DNA of 64,000 nt, taken from assembly GCA_046331625.1 (NCBI GenBank), contig JAXLQL010000025.1, positions 39,763-103,762 on the forward strand, written 5' to 3'. The position numbers and the translations under genes were made by a program. This DNA is from JAXLQL01 sp046331625 (lineage in GTDB: Bacteria; Acidobacteriota; Terriglobia; Bryobacterales; Bryobacteraceae). Below the pieces are notes generated by a model, which worked only from the letters and a program-made list of their open reading frames with translations, did no database searches and was not told where the DNA came from. Below, in pieces: positions 7,609-15,221 of the stretch; position 1 is the stretch's first letter, and the number at the start of each line of letters is the position of its first letter.

Positions 7609-8807
7609 GATCCGATCCCCTTGGCGAACCACGAATGCTCCGGCGCTTTGTAAGTAACCGCCAACTCCGGAGTCTCGATCCGCTTGCCGTTCTGAAAGCC
7701 GGACTCCATCAGCGCCGCCAGCGCCCCGGTCACCAGCAGGGTCCGTTCGATCGCAATCGCGGGTGTTCCTGTTTCAAACATATGCCGGATGCCATGTACT
7801 AGCATGCTGAAGTTGTTCGAGTTCTCGGAGGGGATGTAGCACAGCGCCGCCTCGGGCCCGGCTTTGCCTTTGGTGCGATACGCAGCCAAGTACTCGCTCG
7901 TCAGCCCACCCAACGCGATCACGGCGCCGCGAAATCCATCTCGATACTCCACCAACCCGAGCACCACCTGCTTCTGATCCTCGGGCCGTCCCGGTTTTAC
8001 GCGTTCGCCGCGCCTCAAAGCGGCATCCAGTAAATCGCGGCGCCACAGTCCCTGTTCGGCGGCCTTCCACACGTCCGCGCCCTTCAGCATCTGCACCGCT
8101 CGCACACCGGTTTCGCCGCCGGCGCGGCGTTCCGCGAACGCCTGCATGGTCTCGAGGATATGGAAGATCCCGCCATCGGCCACCCAGCCCCCGCCTACCG
8201 CAATCGCGCTCTCGAGCGGAGCACCCAGCGGCGGATCGAGTTCCGGACGCCGGAACGTCACCGGCACGCTCGAGCCCGCCATCATCGGGAACTTCAGCTC
8301 CCGCGACCAGTCCACCATCTGCTTCGCCTTCTTCCAGTCATAGGAAAGATGCTTGTCGGTGAACACCGGGCACACGCGGCCAGTCTTGCGAAACGTGTCG
8401 ACGATTTGGGAGAAGAACTCGAAGCGCGGATACAGTTGCTGCTGTTTCTCGTTGTGCGGGTACTCGCCATGCTCGCACACCATCACCACGCCATCCACGG
8501 CGAGCTTGCCGGTTCCGAGTGTGAGCGCATCGGGGATCGACTTCTTCAGCGCGACTCCGTAGGCCGCGGCCAAGCGTTGCCCGATGTCAGCCGGATGGAT
8601 CTGATCCATCCATAGCGACACTACGTCAAACGGAGCCTCGTAGAATTTTTCGTGGATCCAGTAGCCCTCGAGAAATCGCGTGATGAAATTGTCCGAGTGC
8701 GACCGCACATGGTAGGTGCTCGAGATGGCTGCGATGCCCTTGCGCCGCCCTTGCCCGGCCAACGGAGCCGCCGCGGCCGCTGCCACGAAGTCTCTGCGTC
8801 TCATCAT
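7605..8807 (-). CDS. Tat-exported protein of unknown function
   Basis: A 400-residue protein beginning MMRRRDFVAAAAAAPL, a twin-arginine-like signal. The body has conserved-looking motifs (CEHGEYPHNEK, VFTDKHLSYDW, MAGSSVPVTFRRPELD, AVGGGWVADGGIFHILE). I recall similar proteins in acidobacteria and planctomycetes, sometimes weakly linked to the Gfo/Idh/MocA dehydrogenase group, but I cannot assign a reaction. It overlaps the upstream dipeptidase stop and the downstream SMP-30 start by four bases each, so it is surely co-translated with them. Two adjacent ATGs (8807 and 8804) are both possible starts. Function remains unknown. Confidence 0.75.
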   Translation of the reverse strand: MMRRRDFVAAAAAAPLAGQGRRKGIAAISSTYHVRSHSDNFITRFLEGYWIHEKFYEAPFDVVSLWMDQIHPADIGQRLAAAYGVALKKSIPDALTLGTGKLAVDGVVMVCEHGEYPHNEKQQQLYPRFEFFSQIVDTFRKTGRVCPVFTDKHLSYDWKKAKQMVDWSRELKFPMMAGSSVPVTFRRPELDPPLGAPLESAIAVGGGWVADGGIFHILETMQAFAERRAGGETGVRAVQMLKGADVWKAAEQGLWRRDLLDAALRRGERVKPGRPEDQKQVVLGLVEYRDGFRGAVIALGGLTSEYLAAYRTKGKAGPEAALCYIPSENSNNFSMLVHGIRHMFETGTPAIAIERTLLVTGALAALMESGFQNGKRIETPELAVTYKAPEHSWFAKGIGS

Positions 8808-9982
8808 TTCCTCTCCGCGATCGCTTCGTTCGCTTGCAGGACTCGGATCAGGTTCATGCCCATCACCTTTCGGATGTCAGCGTCACTGTATCCGAGATCC
8901 ATGAGCCCTTTCACGATCGCCGGATACTTGGACACATCCTCAGCGCCCGCCGGGACCATTCCCGCGATGCCGTCAAAGTCCGAGCCCATGCCTACGTGAT
9001 CCACACCCACGAGCTTCGCGACGTGATCCACGTGTTTGAGCAATTGGCTTAGCTCCACTTTCGGCATCAGCTTGTAGTATCGCTGTTCGATGCCGCGCGC
9101 TAGCTCCCAGCGCTTCGGGTCGTTCGCGTAGGTGAGCAGCACATCGCGTACCTCGGCCTGCCTGCGGGACCGGATCGGCCAGATCGTGTCATAAGCTTTC
9201 TTGTCGAGATAGGCGGCGCTGAAGTTGATGCACACGACGCCTCCACGCCCCGCGATGGCTTTGATGATCTCGTCCGTCATGTTGCGCGGAACGTCGGCCA
9301 CGGCCTTCGACGACGAATGCGACGCGATCACCGGCGCGCGGCTGGTGTGGATCGCATCCATCACCGTTTTGTCCGAGACGTGCGAGACGTCGATCAGCAT
9401 CCCGAGCCGGTTCATCTCGCGCACGATCTCCTTGCCATAGGGCGAAAGCCCGTTGTGGACCGCATTGTCGGTCATCGAGTCGGCCCAATTGTTCGTATTG
9501 AAGTGGGCGAGCGTCATGGACCGCACTCCGAGTTCGTGGAAGAGGCGCAGCACGCGCAGGCTGTCGTTGATCAGGTGGCCGCCCTCGAGACTCGCCATTG
9601 CGGCTACTTTGCCAGACTTGTGAATGCGCAGGATGTCGGCGGAATTCGCGGCCAGTTCGATGTCGCTGCCATTCGCCCGGACCTGCTGCCGGAGCCCATC
9701 GAGGCATTCGAGCGCTCGCGGCATCCAGAGATGGGGCGGATAGGATTGGGGCTCGGCATAGAGCCCGAATAAAACCGCACCCACATGTCCACGTTTTAAA
9801 CGGGGGAGGTCGGTTTCGTAGTAAGGATGCTCGTCAGCGAGCTTGTAGTTCTCGTCGACGATGTAGCGCGGAGTGTCGATGTGCGCGTCAAAGATGAGGA
9901 TGTCGCGGAGGAGTTGTTGCAGGCGGTCTTGGGGTAAGGCGTAGGCGCATGCGAGTAGCGCGCAGGTGACGAGCCGAAGCAT
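8804..9982 (-). CDS. Membrane dipeptidase (peptidase family M19, renal dipeptidase-like)
   Basis: A 392-residue zinc dipeptidase with a signal peptide (MLRLVTCALLACAYA). The first metal motif HxD is in FDAHIDTP, the bridging Glu lies in MASLEGGHLI, and further ligand histidines are in LIDVSHVSD and VIASHSSSKA. The fold ends with DHVGMGSDFDG. Such enzymes cleave dipeptides, including D-amino-acid forms, outside the cytoplasm. It leads the operon dipeptidase, Tat protein, SMP-30 and cytochrome, each joined by a stop/start overlap. Its length and all key residues fit the family. Confidence 0.92.
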   Translation of the reverse strand: MLRLVTCALLACAYALPQDRLQQLLRDILIFDAHIDTPRYIVDENYKLADEHPYYETDLPRLKRGHVGAVLFGLYAEPQSYPPHLWMPRALECLDGLRQQVRANGSDIELAANSADILRIHKSGKVAAMASLEGGHLINDSLRVLRLFHELGVRSMTLAHFNTNNWADSMTDNAVHNGLSPYGKEIVREMNRLGMLIDVSHVSDKTVMDAIHTSRAPVIASHSSSKAVADVPRNMTDEIIKAIAGRGGVVCINFSAAYLDKKAYDTIWPIRSRRQAEVRDVLLTYANDPKRWELARGIEQRYYKLMPKVELSQLLKHVDHVAKLVGVDHVGMGSDFDGIAGMVPAGAEDVSKYPAIVKGLMDLGYSDADIRKVMGMNLIRVLQANEAIAERK

Positions 9983-10033
9983 GGAGCGAATATATCATTT
10001 TGTCCGCCGTGGACGCGGATACAATATCGAGTG

Positions 10034-10150
10034 ATGCGGAAGACTCTTTCGATCCTGATCGTGGCAGCAATGATGTCGTTGGTGATGAGTTCGTGCGCCG
10101 AGCACAATACGGTGAAGACGCCGGTGCCGCCCGCGCCGGCGAAGCAGTAG
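10034..10150 (+). CDS. Small lipoprotein, 38 residues
   Basis: A short open frame encodes MRKTLSILIVAAMMSLVMSSC followed by a 17-residue Pro-rich tail (AEHNTVKTPVPPAPAKQ). A basic start, a hydrophobic core and a cysteine after MSS form a signal-peptidase-II lipobox, so the mature product would be an 18-residue lipoprotein. It sits between the dipeptidase operon, transcribed away, and the tandem repeat array. Entericidin-like peptides have this architecture, but no sequence match is claimed. The ribosome binding site is weak. A GTG three bases upstream is an alternative start. Confidence 0.55.
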   Translation: MRKTLSILIVAAMMSLVMSSCAEHNTVKTPVPPAPAKQ

Positions 10151-10221
10151 GGGTTGATCGTCGCCGTGCCGAGGGCGGCTCACGCTGACTGGTGGGGCGC
10201 CTTGTCGGATGAAGGCGCGCG

Positions 10222-11308
10222 AGTCGGCAGCGGGACTGAAGTCCCGCGCAGACTGAAGTCTGCCCCACATGGCAAGGCAAGTGCTGGTGTCGGAACGGGC
10301 AGGCTTTCACGGGCCCCGACGCGAATGCTGGCAGCGGGGCTGAGTCCCGCGCAGACTGAAGTCTGAGCCACATGGCAAAGGCGCGTGCTGATGTCGGAAC
10401 GGGCAAGCTTTCACGGGCCTTGACGCTAGTGTCGGCAGCGGGGCTGAGTCCCGCGCAGACTGAGTCTGAGCCACATGGCAAGGCAAGTGCTGATGTCGGA
10501 ACGGGCAAGCTTCACGGGCCTTGACGCTAGTGTCGGCAGCGGGGCTGAGTCCCGCGCAGACTGAGTCTGAGCCACATGGCAAGGCAAGTGCTGGTGTCGG
10601 AACGGGCAGGCTTTGACGGGCCCCGACGCGAATGCTGGCAGCGGGGCTGAGTCCCGCGCAGACTGAAGTCTGAGCCACATGGCAAAGGCACGTGCTGATG
10701 TCGGAACGGGCAAGCTTTCACGGGCCTTGACGCTAGTGTCGGCAGCGGGGCTGAGTCCCGCGCAGACTGAGTCTGAGCCACATGGCAAAGGCGCGTGCTG
10801 ATGTCGGAACGGGCAAGCTTTCACGGGCCTTGACGCTAGTGTCGGCAGCGGGGCTGAGTCCCGCGCAGACTGAGTCTGAGCCACATGGCAAAGGCACGTG
10901 CTGATGTCGGAACGAGCAAGCTTTCACGGGCCTTGACGCGAATGCCGGCAGCGGGGCTGAGTCCCGCGCAGACTGAGTCTGAGCCACATGGCAAAGGCAC
11001 GTGCTGATGTCGGAACGGGCAAGCTTTCACGGGCCTTGACGCTAGTGTCGGCAGCGGGGCTGAGTCCCGCGCAGACTGAAGTCTGAGCCACATGGCAAAG
11101 GCACGTGCTGATGTCGGAACGGGCAAGCTTTCACGGGCCTTGACGCGAATGCCGGCAGCGGGGCTGAGTCCCCCGCAGACTGAAGTCTGAGCCACATGGC
11201 AAGGCAAGTGCTGATGTCGGAACGGGCAGGCTTTGACGGGCCCCGACGCGAATGCTGGCAGCGGGGCTGAGTCCCGCGCAGTCTGAAGCCCGCCCTACGC
11301 GGCAAGGC
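10222..11308. repeat. Tandem array of ten ~103-bp units of the GGGACTGAGTCCC family
   Basis: The marker CGGAACGGGC (CGGAACGAGC once) recurs at 10291, 10395, 10497, 10598, 10702, 10805, 10908, 11011, 11115 and 11218, giving a period of 101-104 bases. A partial unit lies at the left end. Each unit contains two inverted repeats (GGGCTGAGTCCC and CAGACT(GA)AGTCTG) and a HindIII-like CAAGCTT or its variant CAGGCTTT. Two subtypes alternate: GCGAATGC(T/C)GGCAG and GCTAGTGTCGGCAG. Both strands contain short open frames, but none has coding character. The last unit ends in GAAGCCCGCCCTACGCGG, the form seen in the dispersed single copies. There are no unique spacers, so it is not a CRISPR. Confidence 0.95.
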
Positions 11309-11337
11309 ACCGCGCCCACTCAAGGCTGCTCCAGACA

Positions 11338-13023
11338 CTACTCACGGGCGACGCGGTAGAGACGCCACTGCCGCTCGAGGTTCTCGAATGCGACGGCGCC
11401 GCGCTCCTCGAAGTGAATTCCAGAGCCGGCGACCAGGTCGCGCACGGTGCTCGACGCGAGGATCTCGCCGGCGGCTGCCTTCGTGTGAATGGTGCGCGCG
11501 ACATCGACAGCGAGCCCGGAGACGCGGCCGTGGTCGAGCAGATCGCACTCACCGGTGTGGAGCGCCGAGCGCCACGACAGGCCGAGGAGCGAGGCTTGGC
11601 GGCCGATGGAATGAGCGCAGCGGAGGGCGCGGGCGGGTCCGTCGAAGGTGGCGAGTGGACCGAGCTGTTCGAACACGAGCGGGCGGCCGCGGAACCACTC
11701 CACCTCTTGCCGCACGCGCTCCTGGAGCAGATCGAATACGCGGCGGCGCTCGCGGGCGGCGCGCATCTCCGCATCTTCGAAGCCCGCGACGAGCACCGTC
11801 GCAAGCACGCGCTCGGGTTGATGGAGATGGCGCGCGGTGGCGACAAAATCTTCGATCTCGTCGAGGATCTCGTCCTGATCGCCGACGAAGGGGAGGTGAT
11901 CGGCGCCGGGCAGTTCCACGAACCGCGCGCCCAGGATGTGCGATGCGACGTAGCGGCCCTCGTCGACGAGGAGACAGCGGTCGCCTGTGCGGTGGATCAC
12001 GAGTGCGGGTACGCGCACGGCTTCGAGTACATGGCGGACATCGATTTCGGCATTCATCCGAGTGAGCGCGACGGCGGCGCTGGGGCTGGCGCCCATGCGC
12101 AGATACGTGGCCCACCAGTCACGGAATGCGGCGTCTTGAAATCGGCTCGGTGCGCGCTCGCGCAAGCCCACCGGACCGCCCCACTCCTTGCGAATCACTT
12201 CGACGAATTGCTCGAGCCCTTCCGGTGTGCGTCCCCACGGGTAGGAATCGTCTTTGATGCGCTTGGCGTAGGTTCCGATCATCACGAGGCCGAGCGTCTT
12301 CTCGGGATAGGTTGCGGCGAAGAGGGCAGACATGGGCCCGCCTTCGCTGACGCCGACGAGAACTGCCTGCTTGGAGCCGACTGCTTCCATTACGGTGCGC
12401 ACGTCATCCATGCGCTGTTCGAGAGTGGGGAGTTGGTTGAGCGGAACACGATCGGAGAGTCCTGTTCCGCGCTTGTCGAAGAGGATCAGGCGCGAGAACG
12501 AAGCGATCTTACGAAGGAATCGCGCGAACGAGGGCTCTTTCCAGAAGTACTCGAGGTGCGAGACCCAGCCCATGACGAAGACGACGTCGATGGGTCCGTT
12601 GCCGATCACCTGGTAGGCAATGTCGAAATCTCCGCTGCGGGCGTAACGCGTGACGGGCTCGGCGGATTCGGTGATCGGATTGGCGGGCGCGGCCGGGGAT
12701 GGTTCGGTGGGCTCGTGCGGCTGGGGTTCGAGCACGAAGCGGTAACCGCGGCGGTGGCGGGTTTCGATGTGGCCGCCGGTTTCACCTTCGCCGAGGGCAC
12801 GGCGGATGAGGCGGATCTGGACGGTGAGGGCGTGGTCGCCGACATGCGTTTCGGGCCAGACTGTTTGGAAGAGCTCTTCCTTGGTGACGACCTCGCCGGA
12901 GCGGGCAGCGAGGTAGGTGAGCACTTCGAGTGCCTTCGGAGTGAGCAGGATTTCTTCCTGACCGCGGAACAGGCGGCGTTGGTCAGGATATAGACGGAAC
13001 TCCCCGAAGCGGATCTCGCTCAT
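11338..13023 (-). CDS. Fusion of winged-helix DNA-binding domain, alpha/beta hydrolase and class III cyclase-like domain
   Basis: A 561-residue cytoplasmic protein with three parts. Residues 1 to about 100 are an OmpR/PhoB-type winged helix (LTPKALEVLTYLAARSGEVV, then RLIRRALGE and HIETRHRRGYRF). Residues about 135-385 are an alpha/beta hydrolase with the nucleophile Ser in GVSEGG and a late His in GADHLPF. The last 160 residues resemble the C-terminal half of class III adenylate cyclases (LHTGECDL, ILASSTVRDLVAGSGI, ERQWRLYRV). The metal-binding aspartates expected near LVAGFED are not evident, so cyclase activity is doubtful. It probably senses a ligand through the hydrolase fold and controls transcription. 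The start at 13023 puts the winged helix at the N-terminus. Confidence 0.85.
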   Translation of the reverse strand: MSEIRFGEFRLYPDQRRLFRGQEEILLTPKALEVLTYLAARSGEVVTKEELFQTVWPETHVGDHALTVQIRLIRRALGEGETGGHIETRHRRGYRFVLEPQPHEPTEPSPAAPANPITESAEPVTRYARSGDFDIAYQVIGNGPIDVVFVMGWVSHLEYFWKEPSFARFLRKIASFSRLILFDKRGTGLSDRVPLNQLPTLEQRMDDVRTVMEAVGSKQAVLVGVSEGGPMSALFAATYPEKTLGLVMIGTYAKRIKDDSYPWGRTPEGLEQFVEVIRKEWGGPVGLRERAPSRFQDAAFRDWWATYLRMGASPSAAVALTRMNAEIDVRHVLEAVRVPALVIHRTGDRCLLVDEGRYVASHILGARFVELPGADHLPFVGDQDEILDEIEDFVATARHLHQPERVLATVLVAGFEDAEMRAARERRRVFDLLQERVRQEVEWFRGRPLVFEQLGPLATFDGPARALRCAHSIGRQASLLGLSWRSALHTGECDLLDHGRVSGLAVDVARTIHTKAAAGEILASSTVRDLVAGSGIHFEERGAVAFENLERQWRLYRVARE

Positions 13024-13052
13024 GATCGACAACATCCCCCCCAATGCTGACG

Positions 13053-13086
13053 GCGGGACGGAGGTCCCGCGCAGACTGAAGTCTGC
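13053..13086. repeat. Dispersed double palindrome in the leader of the fusion regulator
   Basis: GCGGGACGGAGGTCCCGC at 13053-13070 is followed directly by GCAGACTGAAGTCTGC at 13071-13086. This is the same pair of inverted repeats that makes up each unit of the tandem array. It lies between the LemA gene and the start of the fusion regulator, within 65 bases of that start. It is a single dispersed copy of the family. Confidence 0.8.
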
Positions 13087-13108
13087 CCACAATATCAGAA
13101 ATGCGCTG

Positions 13109-13666
13109 TCAGAAGTTGACCTTGGGGGCTTGGCGCTGCGCCGGTTCGGTCTTGAAGTATGCGTCGTTGCGTTGGAAGCCGGAGAGCGAAGCAACGAGCG
13201 ACGCCGGGAATTGGACGATGTCGGTGTTGTAGCGCTGCACGGCCTCGTTGTATTTGCGGCGTTCGACCGCGATGCGGTTCTCGGTTCCCGCGAGTTCATC
13301 CTGCAATCGAGTGAAGTTCTCGTTGGACTTGAGCTGCGGATAGTTTTCGACCACTACCAAGAGGCGTCCGAGTGCGGAATCGAGTTGCGAGTTGGCTTCG
13401 ATCTTCTCGCCTGGGTTGCGTGCACCGGCCATGGCCGCACGGGCCTTGGCGATGTTGTCGAAGATGGTAGTCTCTTGTTTGGCGAACCCCTGAACGGTCG
13501 CAACCAAGTTGGGAATCAACTCGGCGCGGCGCGTGAGCACGATATCGACATCGGCCCAAGCCTTGCTGATGGCCTCGTTCTGCACGGCCAGTTCATTCCT
13601 CTTGCTGACGAAGCAGCCGCCGAGCCCCAACGCGGCGGCGAGCAAGACAATCAATCCGATCTTCAT
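13109..13666 (-). CDS. lemA: LemA family lipoprotein
   Basis: A 185-residue LemA protein. The N-terminus MKIGLIVLLAAALGLGGC has a lipobox (LGGC), so it is probably a membrane-anchored lipoprotein rather than the more common single-helix form. The conserved run RNELAVQNEAISKAWADVD, then RRAELIPNLVATVQGFAKQE and ENYPQLKSNENF, is diagnostic. The rest is long amphipathic helix. LemA proteins are often encoded beside TPM-domain proteins, as here, but their molecular role is not well defined. The gene follows a nucleotidyltransferase gene with a 25-base gap and may belong to the same transcript. Confidence 0.92.
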   Translation of the reverse strand: MKIGLIVLLAAALGLGGCFVSKRNELAVQNEAISKAWADVDIVLTRRAELIPNLVATVQGFAKQETTIFDNIAKARAAMAGARNPGEKIEANSQLDSALGRLLVVVENYPQLKSNENFTRLQDELAGTENRIAVERRKYNEAVQRYNTDIVQFPASLVASLSGFQRNDAYFKTEPAQRQAPKVNF

Positions 13667-13691
13667 ATAGGTTCCTCGCTTGTAGTCAACA

Positions 13692-14414
13692 CTACTTCTC
13701 GATGCGGTCGACGGCGTCGACCAAAACCCGTACCTCTTTCAAATACTGCTCGAACAAAACCGAAACGTCAACGCCCTTGCGCTCAGCCGGCAAGTCGCGC
13801 AGAGCCACCAACTTCGCGAACGGAGCTTCATCCACACCGGCGGCGGGCTTCAACTTGGCGAGCGTCTCCTGCCGCGAAGCCGGGCACTGCTCGCCTTTCA
13901 GCAGAATGGCGTGGCGGGCCAGAACCAGGAACGTCGAGACCGAGTCGGCCATGAGGCGCAGCAGCAGATCGCGATCATGCATGACGCTGGCGGCCTTCTG
14001 GCGCAGGCGCAAGAGCTTTGACCGGAGCTCATACTCCACCTGGGCGCGATAAAAGGACCGGTCCACGGGCAAACCTTCGATCACGTCTTTGCCGTGCAGG
14101 ACTCGACGCCGGTCGATCATGTCTTGAAACTCGATGGGGAAGCAATCGGTGGAGCGGGCCACTTCTTCTTCAGCCATGAGGAGCGGTGCGGGATGGCCCA
14201 GCTTGATCCACCAACGGAGGACGGGATCCGCGGCGGCGAGTTCGCGCGGGGTCACCTGACGCAAAGCGCAGAATATGTTTAGATCAGAAAACTTCTCCTG
14301 GAAGTCTGTTGACGCGCCCGAGCCGTAGAGGATGACCGAGACGAGATCCGCACCGTAGGCCTTCTTCAGCCGTTCCACGAGTTCCACCAAATGCGCTTCG
14401 AGGTTTGATTTCAT
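13692..14414 (-). CDS. Nucleotidyltransferase-domain protein (Pol-beta superfamily)
   Basis: A 240-residue cytoplasmic protein with an N-terminal minimal nucleotidyltransferase fold. The GS motif is in LYGSGASTDF, followed by FSDLNIFC where a DxD pair is expected. Only one acidic residue is clear there, so catalysis is uncertain. The C-terminal half is helical and resembles the substrate-binding helical domain of such proteins. It starts six bases after the TPM-gene stop and is followed by lemA. The substrate is unknown. The family call is moderate to good. Confidence 0.72.
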   Translation of the reverse strand: MKSNLEAHLVELVERLKKAYGADLVSVILYGSGASTDFQEKFSDLNIFCALRQVTPRELAAADPVLRWWIKLGHPAPLLMAEEEVARSTDCFPIEFQDMIDRRRVLHGKDVIEGLPVDRSFYRAQVEYELRSKLLRLRQKAASVMHDRDLLLRLMADSVSTFLVLARHAILLKGEQCPASRQETLAKLKPAAGVDEAPFAKLVALRDLPAERKGVDVSVLFEQYLKEVRVLVDAVDRIEK

Positions 14415-14420
14415 CGCCGC

Positions 14421-15221
14421 CTACCAGTCACTGGACGCTCCACCGCCTCCGCTGTCTCCGCCGCCGAAGCCGCCAAATCCGCCGCCTCCGCTATCGCCAT
14501 AGCCGCCGAAGCCGCCATGCGAGGTTCCACCCCAGCCCCGGCCTTTGCCCATTTGATCGAGGATAAGCCATGGAAGGATGCCGGAGCCGCCGCCCCGGTG
14601 TCCGCCTCGTGTAGGCGGGCCGCGGAAGGTCCGGCTGATGACCCAGAGGAAGAGCAAGAGAAACAGGATGAGCGGCAGGTAGTCCTGAATGTTTTCGACG
14701 AAGGACGGCTGCCGCACGCGGCTGGGGACCGGTGAGTCGGCGGTGAGATTCTTGGCGGCCAGGACGCGTGAACCAATCTGGTTGGCCGCGAGGACCATGG
14801 CGTCGCCGTAATGCGCCTCCTTGAGAGCTGGGCGCATGGATCGAAGTACCGAACCAGCCAAGCCGTCTGAAATGTTCGGCTCGATGCCGTAGCCGAGTTC
14901 GAGGCGGCTGCGGCGTTCCTGGATCGCGAGCAGCAGGAGCACGCCTTCATTCGATTTCTTCGAACCGATGCCCCACTTGCGAAAGAGGTCATTGGCGACG
15001 TTCTCGATGGGCTCGCCTTCGAGCGAAGGCAACGTCACGAAGGCAAGTTGGACGCCCGCGCGGTCTTCGAGATCTTTGGCGTAGCGTTCGAGTTGCCCGC
15101 GGGAGGCCGGGTCAATCTTGTTGGCGAAGTCGCTGACGTACCCTTGCGGTTGCAACTTGGAGACGTCGAGCGCATAGGCGCCGAGCGCAGCCAGCAAAGC
15201 AACCGAGGTAAGTTTCAGCAA
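14421..15221 (-). CDS. TPM-domain membrane protein (YgcG/Psb32 type)
   Basis: A 266-residue protein with a signal peptide (LKLTSVALLAALGAYA). The TPM domain spans about residues 20-150 (GYVSDFANKIDPASR, EGVLLLLAIQERRSRLELGYGIE). One transmembrane helix follows (YLPLILFLLLFLWVIS). The extremely Gly-rich tail (GGFGGYGDSGGGGFGG and so on) ends in ASSDW. The start is a TTG at 15221 that overlaps the stop of the upstream M16 peptidase gene, with AGGA six bases upstream. No ATG lies near the signal sequence. Longer in-frame extensions run through the peptidase gene. It probably acts at the membrane with LemA. Confidence 0.87.
   Translation of the reverse strand: MLKLTSVALLAALGAYALDVSKLQPQGYVSDFANKIDPASRGQLERYAKDLEDRAGVQLAFVTLPSLEGEPIENVANDLFRKWGIGSKKSNEGVLLLLAIQERRSRLELGYGIEPNISDGLAGSVLRSMRPALKEAHYGDAMVLAANQIGSRVLAAKNLTADSPVPSRVRQPSFVENIQDYLPLILFLLLFLWVISRTFRGPPTRGGHRGGGSGILPWLILDQMGKGRGWGGTSHGGFGGYGDSGGGGFGGFGGGDSGGGGASSDW

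Noticed and set aside
10222..11308. Possible CRISPR array
   Set aside because: Units are 101-104 bases, contiguous and similar throughout; there are no unique spacers and no cas genes.
10180..11338. Several minus-strand open frames of 60-150 codons through the repeat array (MAQTSVCAGLSP type)
   Set aside because: They simply translate the 103-bp repeat, change frame between units, and have no ribosome binding sites or protein-like composition.
11413..12993. 526-codon plus-strand open frame opposite the fusion regulator
   Set aside because: The minus-strand protein has three clear domains; the plus frame has none.
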